This document shows, one piece after another, positions 36,230 to 44,722 of a stretch of DNA of 64,000 nt. The notes beneath the pieces were generated by a model, which was not told where the DNA came from, searched no databases, and worked only from the letters and a program-made list of their open reading frames with translations. Within the stretch, counting starts at the first letter, position 1. Each line of letters opens with the position of its first letter. Origin of the DNA: an uncultured Subdoligranulum sp. (lineage in GTDB: Bacteria > Bacillota > Clostridia > Christensenellales > CAG-314); contig CABUZX010000002.1 in NCBI GenBank assembly GCA_902496185.1, positions 44,996 through 108,995 of the forward strand, written 5' to 3'. The position numbers were made by a program, and so were the translations under genes.

Positions 36230-37477
36230 ATGACGCAGGAATTTTTAACAGTTATTCAAATAAATCCGCTTTCGCAGTCATTTGATTTTTATTCTATGAC
36301 GGGCAAAAACAAGGCGACTATTACTTTAGAAAGCAAGCCGTTTAAGACGCGTTTGTTTGACGAGGAGTTTTTTGAGGTTTTTTCAAAGACTATTGCAAAG
36401 TATGCGGAGCGTTATCCGTCGGCTCAAGCGGCGCAAGTGACGTTGGTTTTGCCTGACAAGGCTATCGCGCAGGACACTTTCAATATGCCTACAATGAAAA
36501 AAGGCGCAATGGACAACAACTTTAAGGCGACCTTTGAGAGCGCTTATAAAAATCACGACGATTTAAAAATGAATTCCGTTTTGACTATGCACAACAAGCA
36601 GTTTTCGCAATACGCTTTTAGTGTAATACGTAAGGACGTTTTGTCATCTTTATACACGGCGTGTTCTATAAACAAATTGACGGCAAAAGTGGTGACTTCG
36701 GCAGGGGCGACTACAGTAAACGCTATTTGCAATTTGAGACCAAAGCTCAAAAACGCCTCTTTTTTGTTTTTGGACGTAAAGGAAAAATATTCGCGTTTTG
36801 TTTTTTGTACAAAGGACAGGGCGGCGGGTTCTTACGTTTTGCCATTTGGTTTTTCTGTCTTGAGCGACCACCGTATGCCTCAAGAAGATATGCTTTTTGA
36901 CCACTATATGGCGGAATTGACGGTATTAAACGCAAAGGAAAAAGCCAAGGCAAAGGCGCTTACTTTGGCGAGTGACGGTGATTTTTCGATAACGGAAAGC
37001 GAAATTGGTAATCTTGTAGAGGACGCGGAAGAGGACAACGGCGAAGTAACTGCAGAGTCCGTTGCTTTAGCAAACGCCCAAGCGCAACAGCTGGCTCAAC
37101 AGCAAGCGCAACAGTCAATAAAAGTGTTGCCAAAAAAAGTGGCGAGAAAGTTGCCAAAATTTATGTTGAGGGACAATCCGACCGACAAAGACGGGTACGT
37201 TTATGAAAATTTCCGCGTATTTGTCAAGTGGGCGTTGACTTTGATTCAGCGCAATCCAAATATCGTTATGCAAGGCAAGCCGGAGTTTGTCGTAGTAAAT
37301 TTGCCAGAGCAATACGATTTTGTTTTTGAAATGGTAAACAACGACCAAAAAACAAACAACGGGTTGGAATTTGTTAATTTTGACGCAAAAGAAGAGCGAA
37401 GTGAGTTGATTACGAGTCATTTGGAGTTGTACGGTGGGTTTGTGCAGTCAAAGGCAAATTCCGTCAACGTATTTTGA
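36230..37477 (+). CDS. PilM-like actin-fold pilus assembly protein
   Basis: 415 residues. Features of PilM-type proteins: VTLVLPDKAIAQDTFNMPTM near residue 66 (the strand-turn of subdomain 1C), VVTSAGATTVNAICN and FLFLDVKEKYSRFVF near 160-190 (ATPase core). An insert at ~265-300 is acidic then Gln/Ala-rich (AQAQQLAQQQAQQ) and looks unstructured. PilM links the motor to PilN/PilO in Gram-negatives; no PilN/PilO are visible here, as in other monoderm loci with reduced sets. AAAGGTGG lies 5 bases before the ATG. Confidence 0.7.
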   Translation: MTQEFLTVIQINPLSQSFDFYSMTGKNKATITLESKPFKTRLFDEEFFEVFSKTIAKYAERYPSAQAAQVTLVLPDKAIAQDTFNMPTMKKGAMDNNFKATFESAYKNHDDLKMNSVLTMHNKQFSQYAFSVIRKDVLSSLYTACSINKLTAKVVTSAGATTVNAICNLRPKLKNASFLFLDVKEKYSRFVFCTKDRAAGSYVLPFGFSVLSDHRMPQEDMLFDHYMAELTVLNAKEKAKAKALTLASDGDFSITESEIGNLVEDAEEDNGEVTAESVALANAQAQQLAQQQAQQSIKVLPKKVARKLPKFMLRDNPTDKDGYVYENFRVFVKWALTLIQRNPNIVMQGKPEFVVVNLPEQYDFVFEMVNNDQKTNNGLEFVNFDAKEERSELITSHLELYGGFVQSKANSVNVF

Positions 37478-37483
37478 TTTATT

Positions 37484-38275
37484 ATGAATATTGAAATGAT
37501 TTTAACCTACGTTTTTGCGGGGCTTTTGGGACTAAGTGTCGGCAGTTTTTTAAACGTGGTGATTTATCGCGTGCCAAACGGTATGAGTGTGGCTTTTCCG
37601 CCGTCGCATTGTCCTAATTGTGATTACAAATTGAAGTGGTACGACAATATCCCCGTTTTGTCCTATTTGATCTTGGGAGCAAAGTGTCGTAGTTGCAAAC
37701 AGCCCATTTCCTTTAGGTACACGGCGGTGGAGTTGTTAAACGCCCTATTTTGGCTGGGCGCGGTTTGGCTCTTTTGGGAGCAAAGCGTAGTTTACGCCAT
37801 TGTCGTGGCGTTGGCGTCATCCGTACTTGTGTGCATTGCCTTTATCGACCTTGAACATCAGTTGATTTTTGACAGGTTTAATCTATCTTTGTTGGTTTTG
37901 GCAATAGTTGCTGTTTTTTTTGACAAGCAAATTGTTTGGTACGAGCGTCTAATAGGTTTTGGCGTCGGCGCGGTGTTTTTTGTCGGCGTGTATTACTTGG
38001 CGCAACTTATATTTAAAAAAGAAGCGCTCGGCGGTGGCGACGTAAAGTTGGGCGCGGTTATGGGGCTTTTGCTCGGTTGGAAAGCTTTTTTGCTTTCTAT
38101 GTTGGTCGCAACTGTTTTGGCAAGTGTCGTTTTGCTTATTTTGCAAAAAGCGACGCACGGTCAAAAGGGAAAGGAATATCCCTTTGCGCCTTTTTTGGTG
38201 TTGGGCTGTATTGTGGGATTATTTTTTGGTAACGAAATTGTTTCTGCCTACGTTTCGCTGTTGGGCGGAGTTTAA
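37484..38275 (+). CDS. pilD: Prepilin peptidase
   Basis: Membrane aspartyl protease that cleaves the class III signals of the five pilins here and may N-methylate them. 263 residues with ~7 membrane segments. The two CxxC pairs of the N-terminal methylase/zinc loop (CPNCDYKLKWYDN, KCRSCKQP) are present, as are the two catalytic Asp, the first in FIDLEHQLIFD near residue 124 and the second in GGGDVKLG near 184. Seven bases after the PilM-like gene, with no ribosome site, so probably coupled. Confidence 0.95.
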   Translation: MNIEMILTYVFAGLLGLSVGSFLNVVIYRVPNGMSVAFPPSHCPNCDYKLKWYDNIPVLSYLILGAKCRSCKQPISFRYTAVELLNALFWLGAVWLFWEQSVVYAIVVALASSVLVCIAFIDLEHQLIFDRFNLSLLVLAIVAVFFDKQIVWYERLIGFGVGAVFFVGVYYLAQLIFKKEALGGGDVKLGAVMGLLLGWKAFLLSMLVATVLASVVLLILQKATHGQKGKEYPFAPFLVLGCIVGLFFGNEIVSAYVSLLGGV

Positions 38276-38285
38276 GAGGTAAAAA

Positions 38286-39497
38286 ATGCGAAAATACAAA
38301 TATACGGCGATAAATCTTCAAAAGGAAACCTTTAAGGGGACTTTTATTGCAGAAAACGAAAAAGACCTTGCTATTCAATTGTCAAAGCAATCGCTTTTTT
38401 TGGTATCCTGCGCGCCTTATTCGGAGACTTCGCCGTCTACCTTTTTTTCCGTATCGGGCAAGGTAAACCGATCGGAATTGACAATTTTTGCCCGTCAATT
38501 TGCAATAATGATAAATGCGGGTATATCCATATTGGGCTGTATTGAAATATTAAAATCTCAAAAGTATTCTGCCATGCTCAAAAGCATTTTGGAGCGTGTT
38601 TACGACGACGTAAAAAGCGGTATGATGCTTTCTGATGCTATCAACAAGCACAAAAAGGTGTTCCCCAACTTTTTTCGCAGTATGATTAAGGTTGGTGAAA
38701 GTAGCGGAAAACTGGAAATGGTTTTGATTTCTCTTGCCGATTATTATGAGACTGATATGAAAATCAAAAAAAAGGTAAAGAGCGCTTTGTCATATCCTAT
38801 TTCCTTATCAGTTATGTTGGTGGGTATTATTATACTTATGTTGGCGTTTATCGTACCGACTTTTAGAGATTCGCTTAAAGACATGGACATTACTCCGTCG
38901 GGAATAACTGCAGTCGTTTACAACATAAGTGATTTTGTGCTTGCGCACGGACTAACGGTTTTGGCGGTTATCGCAGGAATTGTTGCGGTAGTGTTTTTAA
39001 TTTCAATTACTCCGCAGGGGAAATATTGGTTTGACGTGTTTAAAATAAAGTGCCCCGGCGTTGGAAAAATCATTACCGACCTTATTACTGCGCGTTTTGC
39101 AAGAGGTTTCGGTTTGCTTTTGTCTAGCGGTATGGATATCGTCGAGGCAATGGAAAATATTTGTATAGTTTTGGGTAACAGGTACGTAGAAAAACGCTTT
39201 AAAAAAGCTATTGACGACGTAAGACACGGTATGACTTTGACTATGGCTTTTACTAATTACAAGTTATTTCCGCAGATGATGATTCAGATGATTTCCGTCG
39301 GTGAAAAAACTGCCGCGTTAGACGACGTTTTGAGTAGGTCTTGCAACTTTTTTGACGAACAAGTTGAAACTACTCTTACGTCCATTACTTCTAAAATTCA
39401 ACCTATTATGTTGGCGGTAATGGGTTTGGTGGTTGGCGTATTGTTTATTGCCGTTTATTCGCCAATGTTGGAAATAATGAATAACATTGCAGTATAA
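38286..39497 (+). CDS. pilC: Pilus assembly inner-membrane protein PilC/GspF
   Basis: Polytopic platform that couples the PilB motor to pilin assembly. 403 residues, family length, with the duplicated T2SSF domain (residues ~65-190 and ~270-395; FARQFAIMINAGISIL and FARGFGLLLSSGMDIVEAM are the two halves' openings) and three membrane helices. AGAGG ribosome site. Confidence 0.95.
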   Translation: MRKYKYTAINLQKETFKGTFIAENEKDLAIQLSKQSLFLVSCAPYSETSPSTFFSVSGKVNRSELTIFARQFAIMINAGISILGCIEILKSQKYSAMLKSILERVYDDVKSGMMLSDAINKHKKVFPNFFRSMIKVGESSGKLEMVLISLADYYETDMKIKKKVKSALSYPISLSVMLVGIIILMLAFIVPTFRDSLKDMDITPSGITAVVYNISDFVLAHGLTVLAVIAGIVAVVFLISITPQGKYWFDVFKIKCPGVGKIITDLITARFARGFGLLLSSGMDIVEAMENICIVLGNRYVEKRFKKAIDDVRHGMTLTMAFTNYKLFPQMMIQMISVGEKTAALDDVLSRSCNFFDEQVETTLTSITSKIQPIMLAVMGLVVGVLFIAVYSPMLEIMNNIAV

Positions 39498-39521
39498 GCA
39501 GTCTGGAGGGATTTTGCTTTA

Positions 39522-41216
39522 ATGAATATCAATTATGAATTAATTCAATTTTTTGTTTACAAAAAAATACTCAAAAGAAATGAAGTGGATAAGATAATAG
39601 AAGAATGTACAAAGCTGGATATGCCGGTTGACGAATATCTTATCCTTAAAGAATATTGTACCGAAATTACTGCGCTGGAGGCTATGGCGGAGTTTTATTG
39701 TATGCCCTGCGTGGAATTGGATATGTTGGATATAGACAAAGAGTTGTTGGAAAAATTTTCCTACGAGTTTTTGAAAAAACAAAAAATAGTGCCCGTTACG
39801 CTTGATACCAAAAACAACAAAATGTTGTTGGCGGTGGGGCGTCCTGCCGATTGTAACGCTTTGTCGACTATTGCCGTTTCTTTCTTTTGCGATTTTGACT
39901 TTGTGTTGGTGCCTTCGGTACAAATTGACCGTTATATTGACTCAATCGTTGCCGTTATTTCAACGTCGTTGGCTTTGAGTGACCTTAACTCGGAAAAAGA
40001 CAACAAAATGTTTGCCGACGCAAAGAGTCAGATGCAAGTTATTGCCTTTAAGGAAGAGGACGTTATTAATAACCCTGCGGTTAGATTGGTGGACTCCATT
40101 ATTAAGGAAGCTATACCGTACCGCGCCAGCGATATTCATATAGAGCCCTTTGACAAAACCGTAAGAGTTAGATACCGTATCGACGGCGATTTGCAAACGC
40201 GCGCGGAATTTCCTATAGAGTCTTATCCCGCAATTTGCGCCCGTTTAAAAATTATGGCGGGCATGAACATTGCTGAAAGACGTACGCCTCAGGACGGGCG
40301 TATCAATCTTATCGTCAGCGGAAAGGAATTTGACTTTCGTGTGTCTTCATTGCCTACCGTTTACGGCGAAAAATTCGTTATTCGTATTTTGGACAAGACG
40401 TCCTTTAACTTTACGCGTACGGATTTGGGATTTACTGAAGCTTCAAACGCTGTTATTGACAAAATTTTAGCAAAACCAAACGGTATCGTATTGTTGACGG
40501 GGCCGACTGGCTCGGGTAAATCAACGACTTTGTACGCCTTTTTGAAGGAAGTTAACAATAATTCTGTAAATATCGTGACGGTAGAAGACCCTGTAGAATA
40601 TACTATGAGCGGTATCAACCAAACGCAAGTAAATGTCAAAGCCAATATGACGTTTGCAAGCGCCTTGCGTTCTATTTTGCGTCAGGACCCGGATATAATT
40701 ATGATTGGTGAAATTCGTGACGAAGAAACAGCTCAAATTGCCGTCCGCGCGGCTATTACTGGACACTTGGTATTTAGCACTTTGCACACTAACGACGCTC
40801 CTGGCGCCGTTACCCGTCTTGAAGATATGGGTGTTGCAGATTATCTCATTGCGGACGCACTTGTTGGCGTTATTGCGCAACGTCTCGTTAAGCGTCTTTG
40901 TCCTGCCTGCAAAAAGAAAGGCAAGACAACCGCAAAAGAAATGGAAATTTTGGGTATTGCAGAACCCGTAACCATTGCAAGACCGAGAGGTTGTCAATTT
41001 TGTAACAATACCGGCTACAAAGGTCGTATTGCCGTACACGAGATTATGCACGTTAATGAAGAGCTTCGCAATGCTATAGCGAGAGAAAAGTCTGTTGACA
41101 AAATGCGTGAACTTGCGCGTAACAACGGAATGGTCCCGTTGTGGAACACCTGTCGTGACTACGTTTTGAAGGGCGTTACCAGTATTCAAGAATTGATGAC
41201 GCTGGATATGAATTGA
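39522..41216 (+). CDS. pilB: Type IV pilus extension ATPase PilB/GspE
   Basis: 564 residues. An N-terminal GspE-type domain (~1-150) precedes the hexameric motor core. Walker A GPTGSGKSTTLY near residue 327, Asp box and Walker B (DPDIIMIGEIRDEETA) near 390, His box (STLHTNDA) near 420. A four-Cys zinc motif (LCPACKKKG ... GCQFCNNTGYKG, ~463-500) is typical of PilB. No PilT retraction motor is seen in the window, so retraction is either absent or encoded elsewhere. GGAGGG ribosome site. Confidence 0.96.
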   Translation: MNINYELIQFFVYKKILKRNEVDKIIEECTKLDMPVDEYLILKEYCTEITALEAMAEFYCMPCVELDMLDIDKELLEKFSYEFLKKQKIVPVTLDTKNNKMLLAVGRPADCNALSTIAVSFFCDFDFVLVPSVQIDRYIDSIVAVISTSLALSDLNSEKDNKMFADAKSQMQVIAFKEEDVINNPAVRLVDSIIKEAIPYRASDIHIEPFDKTVRVRYRIDGDLQTRAEFPIESYPAICARLKIMAGMNIAERRTPQDGRINLIVSGKEFDFRVSSLPTVYGEKFVIRILDKTSFNFTRTDLGFTEASNAVIDKILAKPNGIVLLTGPTGSGKSTTLYAFLKEVNNNSVNIVTVEDPVEYTMSGINQTQVNVKANMTFASALRSILRQDPDIIMIGEIRDEETAQIAVRAAITGHLVFSTLHTNDAPGAVTRLEDMGVADYLIADALVGVIAQRLVKRLCPACKKKGKTTAKEMEILGIAEPVTIARPRGCQFCNNTGYKGRIAVHEIMHVNEELRNAIAREKSVDKMRELARNNGMVPLWNTCRDYVLKGVTSIQELMTLDMN

Positions 41217-41292
41217 CAAAACGATTGAGACGTTTTTTAGCTTTGGAGACTTAAACGTTTAAAACTATTAAAACACAAAAAGGAGAAATTCT

Positions 41293-44079
41293 ATGGCTTA
41301 TCAACATTTTTATTCACGCGTACCTCATCGAATGAGTATGTTTAAAAGAACCGACGGTTATGATACTTTTGCTGTGTCAGAGGGCGTATCGCGTGAATAT
41401 ATCGACAAGGAGTTGTCTGCTGTTTGCGACTACAAGCCCACTAAGTACGAAAATATGTTGATTTTAGAAGACAAGCTACCTCCTGTGTATTGCAAATATT
41501 CATCTTCTAAGGGCGACGATATGATTTTGAGTTGTATAAGTTATATTCCCCGTGACTATACCAACGAAAGAAGTTCCTTTATGGTTCATTCGCTTATTTT
41601 GACGGGGGAGGAAAAGCAAAAAGCAATTTCGCGCATTGGGTACAAAATTTTAAATCCCAATATGTTTGAAACGAGTTTGTCGCGTTTCAACGTGACTTCG
41701 CAAAAGTCTGCTCCGATAGAAAACTATCCGGAGTTGGATTACCAATCAGAAAAAACCGGGGCCTTGAAAGTTTTGACGGAAAAATATACTCCGAGAGTAC
41801 TAAAAAGATTTATTTATGCGTTGTTGGCTTCTGCCTGCGGAAAGGGCAAGCCCATTTACGTTACTTTGGGGGGCAACGCTACGGAGGTTTCGGAAAACGC
41901 CTTGGAGTTGATGAACCTTATTTTGCAAATTTTCCCCTTTAACGTAAGGGAGAATATTTCTTATATAACGTACTTAAGTGATTATACAAAATTCAATACG
42001 TTTAAAGTAAAGTTTTTGCCACCCGATTGCATGGCAATACCTACGGGCAAGGGCTATACTTTTGACAATATGTCTCCAAGACTTGCCGATGGTATAAGAG
42101 ACGAAGAATATCTTGCCAACGAAGTAATGGTGGAGTTTTTCTTTCATTTAATAGCCGACGCGCCTATGCGCACAGCCTTTTTGAAATTTTGCGACAACGC
42201 GACGGAAAAAGATCCTTCACTTGCTGTACCTACGTTAAAAACGGTGTCGGCGTTGGTGTTTTTGTTTAGACAAAGTAGCAAATTGTTTTCCGAAAAGGAA
42301 GTTTTGCCTGACGACAACAAAGTTTACGAATTGTTTTGTATTTATGAAAAATACCGCGACGCACTTTTGCCCAGTGAAAGAAGCGCAGTCTTGTCGTGTT
42401 TGGGGCGTTATCCGAGATTGCACGTTGCAATACCTCAAAATATATTTACAAAGTTTTGCAAACTTTATCCACACGAACCGCCCAAAGCGCAAAATACGGC
42501 AATGGAGATAATTTTGGAGTTGTTCCATACCGATCTTATGCGTGAAAAGTTGTTTGCCTTTATAAAGGCAAATTACGCGTCGGAAAGTCCCAAAAACCGC
42601 GCCGTGATATGTCACGACCTATGCAGTGTTTTTTACGGTGGATTTTTGCAACCGCAAATTTTAGCGTTGTTTGCGCAATATTTTCCAACCGAGGAGGAGT
42701 CGACAAGAGACGCTATTGTCGATAAGTTGTTGTTGGTAATACGTACCGCATCAATAAGAGAAAAAACCATTGAATTTTTCAAAAATTATTATTCTCAATT
42801 TACGCCTAATCAAAAACGCAAGTTTTTGGCTACCGTTTACGAAATGTTGCCATTTGGCGACCAGTTATCGGATGAGCTTTTGCAACTTTTAGACAAAGTT
42901 ATGCTCGACGAAAAGGAAGAAATCAAGACGGATGTTGCAGTCAAGATTAACGAAGCCGTTGCGTCAAATCAGCGCAAAAAAGAGCCCGCCTTGTTGGGTA
43001 TGGTGCTTAATAGAGAAGGATTTTGCAAAAACGTAGTGGTTAGAAATATCGTGACGGAACAAAACACTCGCAAAATATTTGACGAATACCTTTCTTCGTT
43101 GGTACAAAAGGGCTTTTTGTCTTTGGCAAACGAATTGGTTAATTTGCGCAAAATAGTTCCGTATCAGGATAAACATCTCGAAACCCGTATTTACGACAAA
43201 TTGTCCGCCGTTGTTGCGGAAGTTGCTCCAAAAGCCACCCTTGCCGACGTAATAAACGCAGATACCGTCGTCAATCAACAATTGGTAGGCAAATTCAACG
43301 ACCAAGCCGACGAATTCGGCAAAAAAATTAGCAAAGAATTGTTGCTCCCGATTATTTCTAACCGATTGTATGACGTATTTAACCCAAAGTTATTTAAGGA
43401 CGGAGTTGCGTTTGTGACGGAATATGCTCAAAGTCACGCCTCTATACGTGAATGTGAAAGTTTTGCCGTTATAAATGCATTTAAAGACGTTATTTCGGCT
43501 GTTAATGCTGGCGATGCGGAAAAAGTTGCAAATTGCTATTGTGTGTTTCCGCAAAACAAAACGGCACGCGCGAATATTGCATTGTCTTTAAAGAAAAAAA
43601 TCTTTCCTCAGGAAGAAGAGTTGGTCTCCGACCAAAGCAAAGCAACGGCTTTTGCTACTATGACCTTGCTTAACGGATATTTGTCAAAGGCAACACCGTC
43701 CGTGTCGGATACTTTTGCAGATATGTTGGCTATTTGTACGGGGGCGCTAAGCAAAAAGCAGGAATATATCGGCAAAAAGGAAAAAAATATTCTTCCCGAC
43801 GCAACTGCTTTAGTGCTTAACGCCGTTCTTTCGGCAGTTGCCGTTGTGCGTAAATCTTCCTTGCCGGAAGAATTAAAAAATGCTTTTATAAACGAGCAGG
43901 AGGACGTAATAGGTCTTAAAGAAATGCTTTCGTCCGCCAATGCTAAACTTGCCAACGGCTTAAACCGCGCGCTTAAATCTATTTTGGCAGAACTCTCTCA
44001 GTCTGACTCAATTTGGATGGCAAGAGTCAAAGCAAGTATACCCAAAACGTCCTTGTTTTCCTTTTTTAAAAAGAAATAA
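41293..44079 (+). CDS. 928-residue protein of unknown function downstream of pilus genes
   Basis: Not recognised with certainty. The N-terminus (HFYSRVPHRMSMFKRTDGYDTFAVSEGVSREYID) is reminiscent of the GAP1-N/GTPase-associated adaptor regions described in bacterial conflict systems, which open with a similar substrate-free 'yTSvprg..G..tva.S.Gl' pattern; this is a weak visual resemblance. The rest is largely helical and Leu/Lys-rich, HEAT-like in style, without membrane segments or catalytic motifs; it ends in FSFFKKK. AAAAAGGAG ribosome site 6 bases before the ATG; a 76-base gap with a short ACG-type hairpin follows pilB, so cotranscription with the pilus operon is possible. Confidence 0.7.
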   Translation: MAYQHFYSRVPHRMSMFKRTDGYDTFAVSEGVSREYIDKELSAVCDYKPTKYENMLILEDKLPPVYCKYSSSKGDDMILSCISYIPRDYTNERSSFMVHSLILTGEEKQKAISRIGYKILNPNMFETSLSRFNVTSQKSAPIENYPELDYQSEKTGALKVLTEKYTPRVLKRFIYALLASACGKGKPIYVTLGGNATEVSENALELMNLILQIFPFNVRENISYITYLSDYTKFNTFKVKFLPPDCMAIPTGKGYTFDNMSPRLADGIRDEEYLANEVMVEFFFHLIADAPMRTAFLKFCDNATEKDPSLAVPTLKTVSALVFLFRQSSKLFSEKEVLPDDNKVYELFCIYEKYRDALLPSERSAVLSCLGRYPRLHVAIPQNIFTKFCKLYPHEPPKAQNTAMEIILELFHTDLMREKLFAFIKANYASESPKNRAVICHDLCSVFYGGFLQPQILALFAQYFPTEEESTRDAIVDKLLLVIRTASIREKTIEFFKNYYSQFTPNQKRKFLATVYEMLPFGDQLSDELLQLLDKVMLDEKEEIKTDVAVKINEAVASNQRKKEPALLGMVLNREGFCKNVVVRNIVTEQNTRKIFDEYLSSLVQKGFLSLANELVNLRKIVPYQDKHLETRIYDKLSAVVAEVAPKATLADVINADTVVNQQLVGKFNDQADEFGKKISKELLLPIISNRLYDVFNPKLFKDGVAFVTEYAQSHASIRECESFAVINAFKDVISAVNAGDAEKVANCYCVFPQNKTARANIALSLKKKIFPQEEELVSDQSKATAFATMTLLNGYLSKATPSVSDTFADMLAICTGALSKKQEYIGKKEKNILPDATALVLNAVLSAVAVVRKSSLPEELKNAFINEQEDVIGLKEMLSSANAKLANGLNRALKSILAELSQSDSIWMARVKASIPKTSLFSFFKKK

Positions 44080-44093
44080 TTAAATACAAAAAT

Positions 44094-44130
44094 GCAAAAA
44101 TAGCAAACCGATTTGGTTTGCTATTTTTGC
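44094..44130 (+). terminator. Terminator after the 928-residue gene
   Basis: Perfect 16-base arms (44094-44109, 44115-44130) with loop GATTT and T5 in the arm. Its 21-base core recurs in the terminator at 46866. Confidence 0.9.
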
Positions 44131-44722
44131 ATATAAAAGTAGAGATTCTTCGATAGTCCGTCAAGTGGGCAACTCTCAGAATGACAATTAGTTACCGTCA
44201 TCCTGAACGAAGTGAAGGATCTCAACCACGTACCGTCATACTGAGCGTAAGCGAAGTATCTCAAATTAATTGTTCGAGATTCTTCGATTGCCCGTCTTTG
44301 TACGCCCAACTCAGAATGACAGTGTCATACTGAGCGCAAGCGAAGTATCTCAAATTAATTGTTCAAGATTCTTCGTAAGCTCGTCTTTGTACGTCCATCT
44401 CAGAATGACAGGTGGTTTATCCATACAACAGACAAAAAAAGCTTTTTGTGTGAATATTGGGTGTTCAAGATGAAAAGTTGATAAAACATGCCTTTGGGTG
44501 TGTTTTTTTTCCGTTTTGAAAACCCATATAGGTAGAAAGGTAAAAATTAGCAAAAAAAACAGTAGTGTTATTAAGGGAGATTCTTCGTAAGCTCGTCTTT
44601 GTACGCCCAACTCAGAATGACAACAAGTAATGTCATACTGAGCGCAAGCGAAGTATATCAATAAAAAAATAGTAACTCAAAAACACAAACTAAAGTAATT
44701 AATTTAGAAGGAGGAAAATTTT
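44131..44722. repeat. Repeat-rich spacer: many dispersed hairpin repeats
   Basis: Copies at 44140-44185, 44195-44225 (CATCCTGAACG...GAAGGATCTC), 44232-44262 (CATACTGAGCG...GAAGTATCTC), 44276-44320, 44325-44352, 44366-44410, 44577-44622 and 44632-44655, in both orientations. No gene is supported in this stretch, although short frames run through the repeats. Ribosome site AAGGAGG just before 44723. Confidence 0.8.

Noticed and set aside
44140..44473. Short frames of ~60-100 codons in the repeat-rich spacer
   Set aside because: They consist of translated hairpin repeats in both directions and have no ribosome sites.
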